A stretch of 64,000 nucleotides of DNA from the NCBI GenBank assembly GCA_041741535.1, contig JBGSJV010000167.1, positions 1 to 64,000 on the forward strand, written 5' to 3'. Every line of letters begins with the position of its first letter. The first letter of the stretch is position 1. Below, one piece after another: positions 45,942-55,026 of this stretch. The notes under the pieces are model-generated. The model saw only the letters and a program-made list of their open reading frames with translations, did not search any database and had not been told where the DNA came from. The DNA is from M30B19 sp041741535. Its GTDB lineage: Bacteria > Planctomycetota > Planctomycetia > Pirellulales > Pirellulaceae. A program made the position numbers and the translations under genes.

Positions 45942-47084
45942 CTACTGAGAATTTTCCACAAGCAAGCAATTAGCTTGGCCGCTTTCGCGTAAGTCCCAAT
46001 ACGCTCGAGAGACGACACGCCGATCGTGTGTTGTTGGGAGCACGACGATGATGAAATCGAAGGCCTGTGCGATCTGACGCAAATGCTGTAACTGGCGCCA
46101 GAACTCGATGTGACCAAGATCGACAATTACTCGGCTGCCGCAATTGGTTAGATGATTAACAACCCGACTCAAGGTTTGAGTTATCGGACCGAGTGCTTGT
46201 GTCGGCAGAAAATACCGAGCCGAATTGGGACGGGTCGTCGCGGAGCCATTGATTTGTGCTGACTGGGAAGCAGCTGAAATTCCACACGACAATGGCCAAA
46301 TTCGGATCTGATCGTTGCCGGGTAGTTTTGTGGCAATGTTTGGGACCCGATCTTGTTGCAAGTCGGTCAAAGTTGCCGTACTCCATTCCAACCATTTTTC
46401 GTAGTTTGAAAGCGAAAGTGCGGTTGCCAGCCCTGGGTTGGAAAGGTCTCCATCCAAAAGGATCAAGGGTTGATGTAACGTTGTGGCTGGATTGAGACGG
46501 TGTTCGACATGACTCAAGGCCAAAGCGGCCGCGAGGCTGGTCGTTCCACAACGAGGTTCTAGTCCCAGAACACCGACTTTTTGCTGTGATTGAATAATCG
46601 CGTGAATCCCGTCCCATTGGGCTCCGTTCTGTGCCACCAAAGCCTGCACCACGGTCGGCCAAACAAAGGGACAGGCGACTTGAGTCTGCACCTGGGGACA
46701 GGCCAGCGTCTGACGCACGTTGGGCTCGTGCACGTCGCGACCGGGTACCTGGGGACAGGCAAGTGAGTACGCGGCCTGAAACCGATCGGGCGTTTCGTTC
46801 GTCGCTGTCTCTAGTGCCGGTGATCTGCGAAAATGCGGTGCGGGCGGCTCGGTCGCGAAAGTGCCGACGCTTGTCGCATGCTCTGAGCGCATTTTTTCCG
46901 TACGATTGTTTTGTCCCGTGTGACGCAGTGCCGTCATGATCTCACGCACGGACCGTACGGAACCAGAACCGCTCGCGGGGGTCATTCCGATCTCGTCTGA
47001 GGATGGGGCGGTACCGTGACCACTTTTGGTGACATCCGACGGACGCAGAAACAGAACTTCGGGGACAGGCAGATTTGCCATCAT
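45942..47084 (-). CDS. MinD/CpsD-like ATPase-fold protein with degenerate P-loop
   Basis: 380 residues. The N-terminal 150 are polar and probably disordered. The rest has the P-loop fold of ParA/MinD and bacterial tyrosine kinases: VGVLGLEPRCGTTSLAAALA, LILLDGDLSNPGLATALSL (a MinD/CpsD-like switch) and SRVIVDLGHIEFWRQL. The usual Walker lysine is missing: the loop reads L-E-P-R-C-G-T-T-S at 175-183, so nucleotide hydrolysis is doubtful. The short word ACPQV (109-113 and 128-132), ACPFV (137-141) and LPVPE (5-9) are translations of a motif that recurs across this region. The start codon overlaps the stop of the upstream gene by one base (TAATG), so it is likely translated by coupling. Confidence 0.7.
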   Translation of the reverse strand: MMANLPVPEVLFLRPSDVTKSGHGTAPSSDEIGMTPASGSGSVRSVREIMTALRHTGQNNRTEKMRSEHATSVGTFATEPPAPHFRRSPALETATNETPDRFQAAYSLACPQVPGRDVHEPNVRQTLACPQVQTQVACPFVWPTVVQALVAQNGAQWDGIHAIIQSQQKVGVLGLEPRCGTTSLAAALALSHVEHRLNPATTLHQPLILLDGDLSNPGLATALSLSNYEKWLEWSTATLTDLQQDRVPNIATKLPGNDQIRIWPLSCGISAASQSAQINGSATTRPNSARYFLPTQALGPITQTLSRVVNHLTNCGSRVIVDLGHIEFWRQLQHLRQIAQAFDFIIVVLPTTHDRRVVSRAYWDLRESGQANCLLVENSQ

Positions 47085-47588
47085 TAGAATCCGTAAGGAC
47101 GAAGTGGAGTCGCATTACCGCTCGTTTTGCTGTTTCCAAGCAGCGATACACGCGAACTTTCGGAAGCGAAGCGCGAATCGGGTCGCGCGGGTACCAGCAC
47201 CTGTCGAGGAGTGAAGTCCGTCGATTCACGAACAATATTCGCAAATTTGACCACCAGAATAACCAGAAGTGTTCCAATCGCGATTTGTACCAAGGCAACA
47301 ACCCAATACGGATAATCGTTCGCTTTGGCTTCGTTGGCATTTTCCGATGGCAAGACCGACAGTGGAGACTGTCCCGGTGGAAATGCCTCGCGAGCCATCT
47401 CTTCCAAGGTGGGGTTGAGGACAAATGCGTTCGCTACAAATCGGACATCCGCATGCGCCCGCTTGTTTGGTGGTTCAGTTGCCACAGCCGGAATGTCGGT
47501 TTCGGGGACAGGTGAAACTGGCTGAACGATAGGAGCAGTAAATGGCGAACCATGTGTCGGGTTGTTGGGGACAGTTGCCTGGTTGGGG
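46667..47588 (-). repeat. GGGGACAGGC-type motif copies inside two coding sequences
   Basis: Plus-strand words: 46668 (GGGACAGGCGACT), 46694 (GGGGACAGGCCAG), 46751 (GGGGACAGGCAAG), 47061 (GGGGACAGGCAGA), 47504 (GGGGACAGGTGAA), 47567 (GGGGACAGTTGCC) and 47585 (GGGGACAGTCAAT). All lie in the two overlapping minus-strand genes, where they encode ACPQV-, PVPE- and TVPN-type peptides. The same word recurs on the other side of the transposase. Confidence 0.65.
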
Positions 47589-47848
47589 ACAGTCAATGAT
47601 CGCGTGGCAATTGTGAAACTGGCCGATTCCGACTCCGACTTCGTCCGCAGGTCGATGTGTGGTGAGGGAATCAGCGGGGGTGAATCGAGTGCCACTTCAG
47701 CGGACACTCGGAAATGAGGAATTCCTGGTACTTCAAGTTCCTCCCGAGGCATTGGGTAATACGCTCGGATGCTCGGATTGCATTGTTCAGTCGATTTCAA
47801 TGACATGCTAGCATGTAACTCAATGTGGAATTCACGAGGTGGACACAT
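47084..47848 (-). CDS. Single-pass membrane protein, partner of the MinD-like gene
   Basis: 254 residues, not recognised. The first 175 are polar, rich in proline, serine and acidic residues, and likely disordered. One membrane helix (YWVVALVQIAIGTLLVILVV, about 181-200) precedes a basic C-terminal tail. It shares a one-base overlap with the MinD-like gene, and similar ACT/PVP-type words occur in its polar part (TVPN twice, SPVPE). Such an arrangement recalls split polysaccharide co-polymerase/kinase pairs, but no chain-length-determinant motif is visible. Confidence 0.55.
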   Translation of the reverse strand: MCPPREFHIELHASMSLKSTEQCNPSIRAYYPMPREELEVPGIPHFRVSAEVALDSPPLIPSPHIDLRTKSESESASFTIATRSLTVPNQATVPNNPTHGSPFTAPIVQPVSPVPETDIPAVATEPPNKRAHADVRFVANAFVLNPTLEEMAREAFPPGQSPLSVLPSENANEAKANDYPYWVVALVQIAIGTLLVILVVKFANIVRESTDFTPRQVLVPARPDSRFASESSRVSLLGNSKTSGNATPLRPYGF

Positions 47849-48199
47849 CCCACTGGTGAATCGACAAGGACTTTTGGTAATCTTTAACGGTTTGCACGAT
47901 TACGCGGAAATGCTCACGTTTCGTGGGTCATCCGAGTTCTAACGATTGATACAGAAACGAACCGTTTAAGACCAAGCGACACCTTTGCCCCTGTTGATGC
48001 GACTTCGCGTCTACTCCAGACAACACTCTCAGTGAAAACTTAAGATAAAAAGTATTTTGCCGGTTGCATTCCACTGGGCCAATTGCTAAATTGATGGCCA
48101 AACAAACATGTCTCCGGCGGGATTCGGTGGCTTTCGTTGATTTCGGTGTACCTCGACAGAGATGTCGTGGACCCGGCCATCAAAGATCGGAATCCTATC
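47849..48199. other. Intergenic region before the transposase gene
   Basis: 351 bp between divergent genes. A weak inverted pair (TAACGGTTT near 47884 and AACCGTTT near 47960) is the only structure noted. No GGGGACA copy lies here. Confidence 0.3.
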
Positions 48200-49300
48200 A
48201 TGGCTCGCCGTGCACGAAAAAGTTCAGTTGAACCGACCACAATTCAAGTGCTTCACGTTTGGAACCGGTGTGTCCGTCAGGCTAGACTCTGCGGAATTGA
48301 CCCAGTTACTGGAATCGACCGGGAATATCGCAAGCAATGGTCTCGCCAGAGGTTAGAACATCTCGCAGGAATATTCGCGATTGAAGTTTTGACCTATGCA
48401 ATTCTTGAAAATCACACACATCAAGTTTTGCGATCTCGCCCTGACGTGGCACGACGCTGGACGCCGGAAACAATAGCTAGGCGATGGTTATCGATAACGC
48501 CTAAGTATGATCGGCGCACTGGAAAAGTGCTCGAGCCGACCGCGAAGGCAATCCAGGCTATTGTAAACGATGTCAAGCTGGTGGAAAAGCTGAGGCACCG
48601 ACTCTCGGACGTCAGTTGGTGGATGCGTTATTACGCCCAACATATCGCAGTGCGTGCCAATCGTGAAGACGACACTAAGGGACACTTCTGGGAACAGCGG
48701 TTTATGGCCCACGTATTGATCGACGAAGAGGCCATCCTGAAGTGCATGTTGTACGTGGATCTAAATCTCGTTCGAGCAGGAATCGCTGACTCGATCGAAG
48801 ACTCCGACTATACCGGCGCAAAGGACCGTTTGGATGACCTAAGAATTCACCTCGCGACGGAAGGAACATTGGAAATGAGAATGGAGTATGGATCCGAAAC
48901 CCTACAATGGGAAAGATTGGATCCTAAAATCAGTGGCTGGCTCAGCCCGATTGAAATCGACACGACAAGACCACAAGGTGTTGATGAACAGGCGACGCCA
49001 AGTCCCGAATCGACAGAAGTCCGTCCGGCGAGACGCGCCAGCAACCGGGGTGTATTTCGTATTTCTTTGCCGAAGTACTTATTGTTGCTCGATTTGGTCG
49101 GGCGCGAACGCCGGAAAGATGCGACGGGGTTCATTCCCCCGACGACCGTTTCGGTCCTCGAGCAATTATCGATCGAACCGACCGGGTTTATCGAGTCGGT
49201 TCTAATGTTCGGGCGCCGATTCAGAACCCGGATTTACAGTCGGCCCAGCGAAAAGGTGCCCCCTCCGAGTAACCGTCCGGTCGCTTCTCTCGCGTTTTAA
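48200..49300 (+). CDS. RAYT-type (REP-associated tyrosine) transposase, Y1/HUH family
   Basis: A 366-residue single-strand DNA nuclease-like protein. The opening VLHVWNRCVRQARLC is the RAYT signature 'HVxxRg...'. The HUH metal motif is HTH at 72-74 in ILENHTHQVL. The probable catalytic tyrosine is Y144 or Y145 (WWMRYYAQHI), followed by GHFWEQRF (161-168) and YVDLNLVRAG (185-194), which are diagnostic. A C-terminal extension beyond residue 230 is longer than in short RAYTs. RAYTs are domesticated relatives of IS200/IS605 transposases that process REP palindromes. Here repeat-rich sequence lies on both sides. The start at 48200 is chosen; an earlier one at 48137 adds residues unlike the family. 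Confidence 0.87.
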   Translation: MARRARKSSVEPTTIQVLHVWNRCVRQARLCGIDPVTGIDREYRKQWSRQRLEHLAGIFAIEVLTYAILENHTHQVLRSRPDVARRWTPETIARRWLSITPKYDRRTGKVLEPTAKAIQAIVNDVKLVEKLRHRLSDVSWWMRYYAQHIAVRANREDDTKGHFWEQRFMAHVLIDEEAILKCMLYVDLNLVRAGIADSIEDSDYTGAKDRLDDLRIHLATEGTLEMRMEYGSETLQWERLDPKISGWLSPIEIDTTRPQGVDEQATPSPESTEVRPARRASNRGVFRISLPKYLLLLDLVGRERRKDATGFIPPTTVSVLEQLSIEPTGFIESVLMFGRRFRTRIYSRPSEKVPPPSNRPVASLAF

Positions 49301-49645
49301 AGACGGTTCTCGGGAGTCAAAAGTCGCGTTAATACTTGGGAACTTTTCGGGCAAAGTTTCTCAGTCACGGAACCTTACGCTAACCATACGTTCGATATTG
49401 CCAGAGTGCTTTTTCTGGACTGTACGTAGTCCAACCCGCGACCGATGGAGGGTGATTCCACTCGCGCAACCAATTTCCTCGCCATGATCTACACGTTTGC
49501 CCGGCACGGATTACTGAATTGCGGACACTAAATTGCCTGACCCTACTCCTTCTCGGTCCCTACTGCTTCTCGGTCGACTTCGTCGCGCGGCATCTTCGCA
49601 CAGGCAGTCGTAGGGTCGCGCACGGGGACACGGTCGCGCACGGTC

Positions 49646-49725
49646 GCGCACGGGGACACACAACTTCCGCTCAGTTCTTCGGGGGGGCGCGAACGGGGAC
49701 ACACAACTTCCACTCAGTTCTTCGG
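49646..49725. repeat. 37-bp direct repeat, two copies
   Basis: Copies at 49646-49682 and 49689-49725, 43 bp apart, differ at two positions. Each contains CGGGGACACACAACTTCC followed by TCAGTTCTTCGG. The core is the same GGGGACA word that recurs through 46.6-50 kb. Confidence 0.85.
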
Positions 49726-49970
49726 CGTCGCAACTTTCAGCACCCTCGTGATCTCCCGAATCAGCATCGTTTACCCAGTCCAACGATGACACGTGGAAAA
49801 TCCACCGCCTGTCCCCACGCGTGACTTGCAATTTCACACGGCGCAAATTCGGGGACAGGCAACTTCCCCTGGGGTTCGGGGCTTGCGTCTGTCGTCAAGT
49901 TTTGCAAAACGAGCGTAGAAACGACTGCCCAGGATTGTTGGCGGCACGTTTTTATCGGCCTGTCCCTAGA

Positions 49971-50033
49971 TTGGAGCCCCTTTACGATTTGCCTGGCCCC
50001 AGCTTGGAGCCCCGTGACGATTTGCCTGGCCCC
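49971..50033. repeat. 30-bp direct repeat, two copies
   Basis: Copies at 49971-50000 and 50004-50033 share TTGGAGCCCC, then three variable bases, then ACGATTTGCCTGGCCCC. The ending GCCTGGCCCC is close to the reverse complement of the GGGGACAGGC word. They abut the end of the odhB-like gene. Confidence 0.85.
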
Positions 50034-50065
50034 GGAGTGGCTAGCAGAGACGGCGTTGGGCCGGC

Positions 50066-51358
50066 TTATACCTCGAGAAATAACCGGGCCGGTTCTTCCA
50101 GCACTTCTTTGATGGTCTTGAGGAATTGGACCGCTTCACGACCATCGACCAACCGATGATCGTACGTCAACGCCACATACATCATCGGCCTGATCACAAC
50201 TTGACCTTTGATTGCAATCGGTCGCTCTTGAATCGCATGAAGTCCCAGAATCCCACTCTGTGGCGGATTGACAATTGGAGTACTCAACAACGAGCCATAT
50301 ATGCCGCCATTGCTGATGGTAAACGTTCCACCTTCCAAGTCCTCGGCCTTGAGTTTGTTGTCCTTCGCCAAAACCGAGAAATCCCCAATCCGACGTTCGA
50401 TTTCGGCAAAACTCATCCGCTCCGTATTGCGAAGCACCGGAACAACCAAGCCCTTCCCGCCGCCAATCGCAACTCCGATATCAAAGTAATTGTGGTAGTG
50501 GACATCCGTCCCTACGACGTACGCATTGATTGCTGGATATCTTCGCAACGCCTCAACACTGGCTTTGGCAAAAAACGACATGAAACCCAATTTCACACCG
50601 TGCTTCTCTTGAAATGCGTCTTTGTAGCGTGACCGCAATTCCATAACCGGCTGCATATCGATTTCGTTAAACGTCGTCAGCAACGCAGCGGTCTGTTGGG
50701 CCTGGACCAAGCGCTGAGCGATCGTCCGTCGCATCATGCTCATCGGCTTCTTGTCGGTGACTCGAGAATCATCCGTTCGAGAAACAAACGGGGGGGTGGC
50801 TGGTGGCTGTGGAAAATCGTCGACGTGTGTACCGGCCCCGATCGAAGTTAGCGCCGTCGTTTGCGCCGTCGAATCGACGGCCGGCTGTAGGTTTCTCTCT
50901 TGTACGTACCGAGCAACATCTTCTTTTAGCAGGCGCCCACCAGGGCCGGTTGGCGAGACCACATCCGCAGAAATCTGGTAGTTATGAAGCAGCCGCTCGG
51001 CCGCGGGCATGACAATCTCGACGTTCGCCTTTGGAACGGCCGCAGCACCGACCGCTGCCAACGTTGCCACTGGTCCTTGAGACGTAACCACACCAGCAAC
51101 AGGCACTTCGCCCGCCTTCGGCGGTCCCGGCTCCAGCCGAGCAACCACCGCGCCAACGCGCACGAACTCGCCCGCCTTCACCAGTAATTCGGTAACGGTT
51201 CCGGCTTCCGGTGCCAGGACTTCTTGCGACGCTTTTTCCGTTTCCAATTCCACCAATGGCTGGTCTCGCTGCACCCACGTTCCGGGCGTCACGAGCCACT
51301 GAGAAATTTGTGCCTCTTGAATCGACTCACCAAACTCTGGGATCTTTATTTCCATCAT
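50066..51358 (-). CDS. sucB: Dihydrolipoyllysine succinyltransferase, E2 of 2-oxoglutarate dehydrogenase
   Basis: 430 residues. The N-terminal lipoyl domain has the attachment lysine K42 in VELETEKASQ. A proline/alanine linker leads to the peripheral-subunit-binding domain (ERLLHNYQISADVVSPTGPG), another linker follows, and the catalytic domain runs from about residue 200. Its active site TYDHRLVDGREA has His401 and Asp405. The E2 moves the succinyl group from E1 to CoA in the TCA cycle. The gene follows sucA by 11 nt. The lipoyl and linker layout fits OdhB/SucB rather than the pyruvate enzyme, and the neighbour confirms it. An E3 gene is not in the window. Confidence 0.93.
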   Translation of the reverse strand: MMEIKIPEFGESIQEAQISQWLVTPGTWVQRDQPLVELETEKASQEVLAPEAGTVTELLVKAGEFVRVGAVVARLEPGPPKAGEVPVAGVVTSQGPVATLAAVGAAAVPKANVEIVMPAAERLLHNYQISADVVSPTGPGGRLLKEDVARYVQERNLQPAVDSTAQTTALTSIGAGTHVDDFPQPPATPPFVSRTDDSRVTDKKPMSMMRRTIAQRLVQAQQTAALLTTFNEIDMQPVMELRSRYKDAFQEKHGVKLGFMSFFAKASVEALRRYPAINAYVVGTDVHYHNYFDIGVAIGGGKGLVVPVLRNTERMSFAEIERRIGDFSVLAKDNKLKAEDLEGGTFTISNGGIYGSLLSTPIVNPPQSGILGLHAIQERPIAIKGQVVIRPMMYVALTYDHRLVDGREAVQFLKTIKEVLEEPARLFLEV

Positions 51359-51369
51359 GTCACGTCTCC

Positions 51370-54237
51370 CTAATTTCCGAGGGCTGCCTCAATTATCTCT
51401 TGTTGCTCCAATTTATGGGCGTTCTTACTTCCCGTCGATGGACTGGCTGATTCTGGCCGCGAAACCAAATTCAGTTCGTACTTACCGAACACGCGTTCGC
51501 CCAATCTTGAACGTAGAAACTGCCAAGCCCCCATGTTCCACGGCTCTTCTTGAACCCAGAACAATTGAAAGTCCGATCCATAACCCGCCAAAACCCGCTG
51601 CAAATCGGCCAACGGCAGAGGATACAATTGCTCCAACCGAACGATCGCGATGTCCCGCAGCTCCCGTTTGTTGCGTTCTTTCTGCAAATCAACCGCGATT
51701 TTGCCACTGCACAACAAAATCCGTTTTACGCCGGGACCTGGAGTCACGAAGGAGTCGTCCAAGACATCGTGAAAACACCCCTTGGTCAGGTCCTGCAACG
51801 GGCTACTCACGTCCGGATCTCGCAAAAGACTCTTCGGAGTTAAGATCACCAACGGCTTCCGCCAATTTCGTTTGACCTGACGGCGAAGGACATGAAAGTG
51901 CTGGGCCGCCGTTGTCGGATAAACGACTTGGATATTGTTCTCGGCGCTCAACATGAGATAACGTTCCATGCGCGCACTGCAATGTTCCGGACCGGCACCT
52001 TCAAAACCGTGCGGCAACTTCATGACCAAGTTGCTGAGTCGTCGCCACTTGTCCTCGGCACTGGTGATGAACTGATCGATGATAACCTGGGCCGCATTAG
52101 AAAAATCGCCAAACTGCGCTTCCCAGACCGTCAGACCTTCAGGTGTGTCCAAGCTGTATCCGTAATCAAATCCCAACACGCCGGCCTCCGACAATGGACT
52201 ATTGATCACATCGACCATGGCCTGATCGTCCGATAAATTCTTGATCGCACAGTACCGTTTTTCATTGACGGTATCGTGCAGAATCGCGTGCCGTTGAGAA
52301 AACGTACCGCGGCCACAATCTTGGCCGCTCAGTCGAATGGGATGTCCTTCGAGCGCCAACGTTCCGAAAGCGGCCAACTCCGCAGTTGCCCAATCAATCG
52401 GACGTTTGTCGCTGGCCATCTCCGCACGTAACTGCAGTGGTCTCAGCAACTTGGAGTTTAGGTTGAATCCTGCCGGTACTTCAGAGAGCTTGCTAACGAC
52501 AAAGGAAAGCTTCCCGAGCGGAACTCCCGTGTCTAGATAACGCTCTTCTTCGCGAAGTTCGCCGCCATAATACGATTGCCAATACCCACCCATGGTCTGA
52601 GTATCGGGTTCGTATTTTTCACTCGCTGCCCGATCAAAATCTGCCTGAAGCTTGTTGGTGCGGGCCTCCGCAATCCGATCCGCTTCTTCGCGCGTCACGT
52701 CGTTCATCTGCAACAAATGTTCCAGATAACAATCGCGCACCGTTGGCCGAGCATCAATAACTTCGTACATCAACGGTTGCGTGTAACGTGGTTCATCACT
52801 TTCGTTGTGACCCAAGCGACGGTAACAATACATGTCGATTACAACATCGCGTTGGAATTGATGTCGGAAATCCATTGCCAACTGAACGACTTGAGCGACT
52901 GCTTCCGGATCTTCTCCATTGACATGGAAGATCGGAATCTGCAGCATCTTCGCCACATCACTGGCGTAGGTCGTCGAACGACCCTCCTGTTCCGTGGTCG
53001 TAAATCCTACCTGATTATTCAAGATGACATGGATCGTTCCACCAACTTGATATCCCGCTAGTTGGCTAAGGTTCAGCGTTTCCTGCACGATGCCTTCACC
53101 GGCAAACGCAGCATCTCCATGAATCAGAACCGTGAGAACTTGTTTATGATCAAAATCCTCAATTCGATCTTGTTTGCTGCGGCAACGGCCCATCGCAACT
53201 GGATTGACAAACTCCAAGTGGCTCGGGTTAAAACAAAGCGAAATATGGATATTCTGGTTTTGACTTGTAATCCAATTGGTGCTGTATCCCAAATGATACA
53301 ATACGTCACCAGCGCCACGATTCGCGTTTGGATTGGGATCGTCAAACGACCAAAAGATATTTTCGTTGCGTTTGCCCATGATATTCGCGAGCACATTCAA
53401 CCGCCCGCGATGGGCCATCCCCATCACGGCTTCGCGAACTCCATGTTCTCCAGCCTTCTCCATCACCATATCCAGCAACGGAATCAGACTCTCCGCTCCT
53501 TCCAGCGAGAAGGTCTTGGCACCCACAAACTTCCGCCGGACAAATTCCTCAAACACCACGGCATCGGTCAATCGAGTCAAAACTCGCAATTGGGTTTGTC
53601 GATCCAAATGCAACCGATTTTCGGTACCCTCCATCCGATTTTGCAACCAATTGCGAATATCGTGATCGTCGATGTGCATGAATTGCGCACCGATCGAACG
53701 GCAATAGGTGTTGCGAAGACGCTGGACAATCTCACCCAACGAACGAATGTTGTCGCCAAAGATCGTGCGGGTCGAAAACGGACGTTCCATGTCGCTCGGT
53801 AATAGTCCGTAGGTTTCCGGATGCAGGTCGCGATTCATCGGCCGCGGACGGCCCAATGGATCGATCTTCGCTTCCAAATGCCCTCGAACGCGAAACCCGC
53901 GAACCAACTGATCGACTCGATCTTGCAATTGAGCGATGCTCATATCGCGATCAGAAATTTCTTGGTCGTCTGGAGAGGTCGCCGATCGAAACAAAGAATA
54001 TGCACGAGACGGTCGCTTGAAACTGTTCAAATTCCCGTTACTTTGCTCCGAAACGGACACGGCGTGCCCATTGGAATTCTCCGTCTTGCGAGCATTCGCC
54101 GATTCCAAGTTCGTTTGACTATTCTTCCACGCGCTAAACTTCGTAAAGTAGTCTCGCCATTCGGGCGAAAACGGCGTCGGGTCTCGTTGAAAGTCCGAAA
54201 ATAGACGTTCGATATCTTCGCGGCTCTGTACACTCAT
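51370..54237 (-). CDS. sucA: 2-oxoglutarate dehydrogenase E1 component
   Basis: 955 residues, a full-length E1o. It decarboxylates 2-oxoglutarate on thiamine diphosphate and passes the succinyl group to E2. The N-terminus (ERLFSDFQRDPTPFSPEWRD) is the usual short targeting helix. The ThDP site GDAAFAGEGIVQETLN starts at residue 374 and ends VILNNQVGFTT. MGMAHRGRLNVL and YCYRRLGHNESDEP are conserved E1o stretches, and GQDCGRGTFSQRHAI marks the C-terminal pyrimidine domain. It is first in a two-gene minus-strand operon with sucB. Confidence 0.95.
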   Translation of the reverse strand: MSVQSREDIERLFSDFQRDPTPFSPEWRDYFTKFSAWKNSQTNLESANARKTENSNGHAVSVSEQSNGNLNSFKRPSRAYSLFRSATSPDDQEISDRDMSIAQLQDRVDQLVRGFRVRGHLEAKIDPLGRPRPMNRDLHPETYGLLPSDMERPFSTRTIFGDNIRSLGEIVQRLRNTYCRSIGAQFMHIDDHDIRNWLQNRMEGTENRLHLDRQTQLRVLTRLTDAVVFEEFVRRKFVGAKTFSLEGAESLIPLLDMVMEKAGEHGVREAVMGMAHRGRLNVLANIMGKRNENIFWSFDDPNPNANRGAGDVLYHLGYSTNWITSQNQNIHISLCFNPSHLEFVNPVAMGRCRSKQDRIEDFDHKQVLTVLIHGDAAFAGEGIVQETLNLSQLAGYQVGGTIHVILNNQVGFTTTEQEGRSTTYASDVAKMLQIPIFHVNGEDPEAVAQVVQLAMDFRHQFQRDVVIDMYCYRRLGHNESDEPRYTQPLMYEVIDARPTVRDCYLEHLLQMNDVTREEADRIAEARTNKLQADFDRAASEKYEPDTQTMGGYWQSYYGGELREEERYLDTGVPLGKLSFVVSKLSEVPAGFNLNSKLLRPLQLRAEMASDKRPIDWATAELAAFGTLALEGHPIRLSGQDCGRGTFSQRHAILHDTVNEKRYCAIKNLSDDQAMVDVINSPLSEAGVLGFDYGYSLDTPEGLTVWEAQFGDFSNAAQVIIDQFITSAEDKWRRLSNLVMKLPHGFEGAGPEHCSARMERYLMLSAENNIQVVYPTTAAQHFHVLRRQVKRNWRKPLVILTPKSLLRDPDVSSPLQDLTKGCFHDVLDDSFVTPGPGVKRILLCSGKIAVDLQKERNKRELRDIAIVRLEQLYPLPLADLQRVLAGYGSDFQLFWVQEEPWNMGAWQFLRSRLGERVFGKYELNLVSRPESASPSTGSKNAHKLEQQEIIEAALGN

Positions 54238-54584
54238 TGGTATCTTCTAACCATGAATCACTGGATTTCAAATCGCTTGTTTTTCTCACAGCCTACCCCA
54301 ACCCCTATTGTTGAGATGTTAGGTCGATTTGGAAAGGCGACCAGACTGCAAAACCGGAATAATCAACCGAGTCTTCGTCGACTGGTTTCCACCGTTTTAC
54401 GGACCAGGACCACACGGTCCGACAAATGACATGATCACGCAAACGCCCCGCAACCCTTGAGCCATTTTTTGTCGAACCATGTGAAGGCTGACCCTACCGC
54501 AACATTCCGACCGTTTAGGCCGAATGTGCCACTCGTTGGCTTCGCTCTACAGAAACCACTTTTCCTAAAAAACACAGGAAAGTT
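54238..54584. other. Intergenic region upstream of sucA
   Basis: 347 bp between two minus-strand genes, presumably holding the sucAB promoter. No clear -35/-10 pair, hairpin or binding site was found. Confidence 0.35.
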
Positions 54585-54932
54585 TTAGACTTCCTGCATC
54601 GCAGTCAAAGCAGAGGCTTGATCCGAATAGATCTCAACCAGCTCGTTGATCTTCATGATTTTAAAGACTTCAGCGACATTGCTAGTGATTCCACAGAATG
54701 CCAATTGAATCCCGTTCTTCTTGCATCGATTTCGCAAATCAACCAATTTGCCAATCATCGCACTCGACATCAGCAAGACATTGCTAAAATTTAGCAGCAA
54801 TTTACCACTTTTCGCCCGCGCTCCAGCTTCCACCAGTTCGCTGCCCAAAGATTGAACGGTCGCTTCGTCGAGGATCCGAGCGTGTTGAAAATTTACCACG
54901 CTTACTCCATTCTCTTCCGAATGTTCCAACAT
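54585..54932 (-). CDS. STAS-domain protein (anti-sigma antagonist-like)
   Basis: 115 residues, start at 54932 (MLEHSEENGVSVVNF); the frame stays open upstream only because it overlaps the LptF/G gene. The STAS core is present: LLLNFSNVLLMSSAMIGKLV corresponds to the strand-loop-helix that carries the phosphorylated serine in SpoIIAA-type proteins, here MSSAMIG rather than DSSG. The C-terminal EVFKIMKINELVEIYSD is also family-typical. It may partner a kinase or phosphatase encoded elsewhere; none is adjacent. Confidence 0.8.
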   Translation of the reverse strand: MLEHSEENGVSVVNFQHARILDEATVQSLGSELVEAGARAKSGKLLLNFSNVLLMSSAMIGKLVDLRNRCKKNGIQLAFCGITSNVAEVFKIMKINELVEIYSDQASALTAMQEV

Positions 54933-55026
54933 CGTCAACAAACCTTTAATCTGGTGGAGGAATACGGCGAACAACCGAGTTGGTCTCCGATTGTAACCAG
55001 GGAATCCTCGTAAAGCAAAGGCTGAT

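Larger units (their letters stand above)
49301..50065. other. Repeat-rich intergenic region downstream of the RAYT gene
   Basis: 765 bp without a credible gene; the open frames here are arginine-rich translations of repeats. It holds the GGGGACA-type motif at 49624, 49652, 49695 and 49851 and, in the opposite orientation, near 49808 and 49960, plus two sets of direct repeats listed separately. It ends at the stop of the odhB-like gene. Confidence 0.65.

Noticed and set aside
47849..48199. CRISPR array or attachment site near the transposase
   Set aside because: The direct repeats elsewhere are only two copies each, without regular spacers; nothing repeated in this gap.
49519..49824. A 101-residue plus-strand open frame
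   Set aside because: Translates repeat DNA; arginine-rich with no protein-like pattern.
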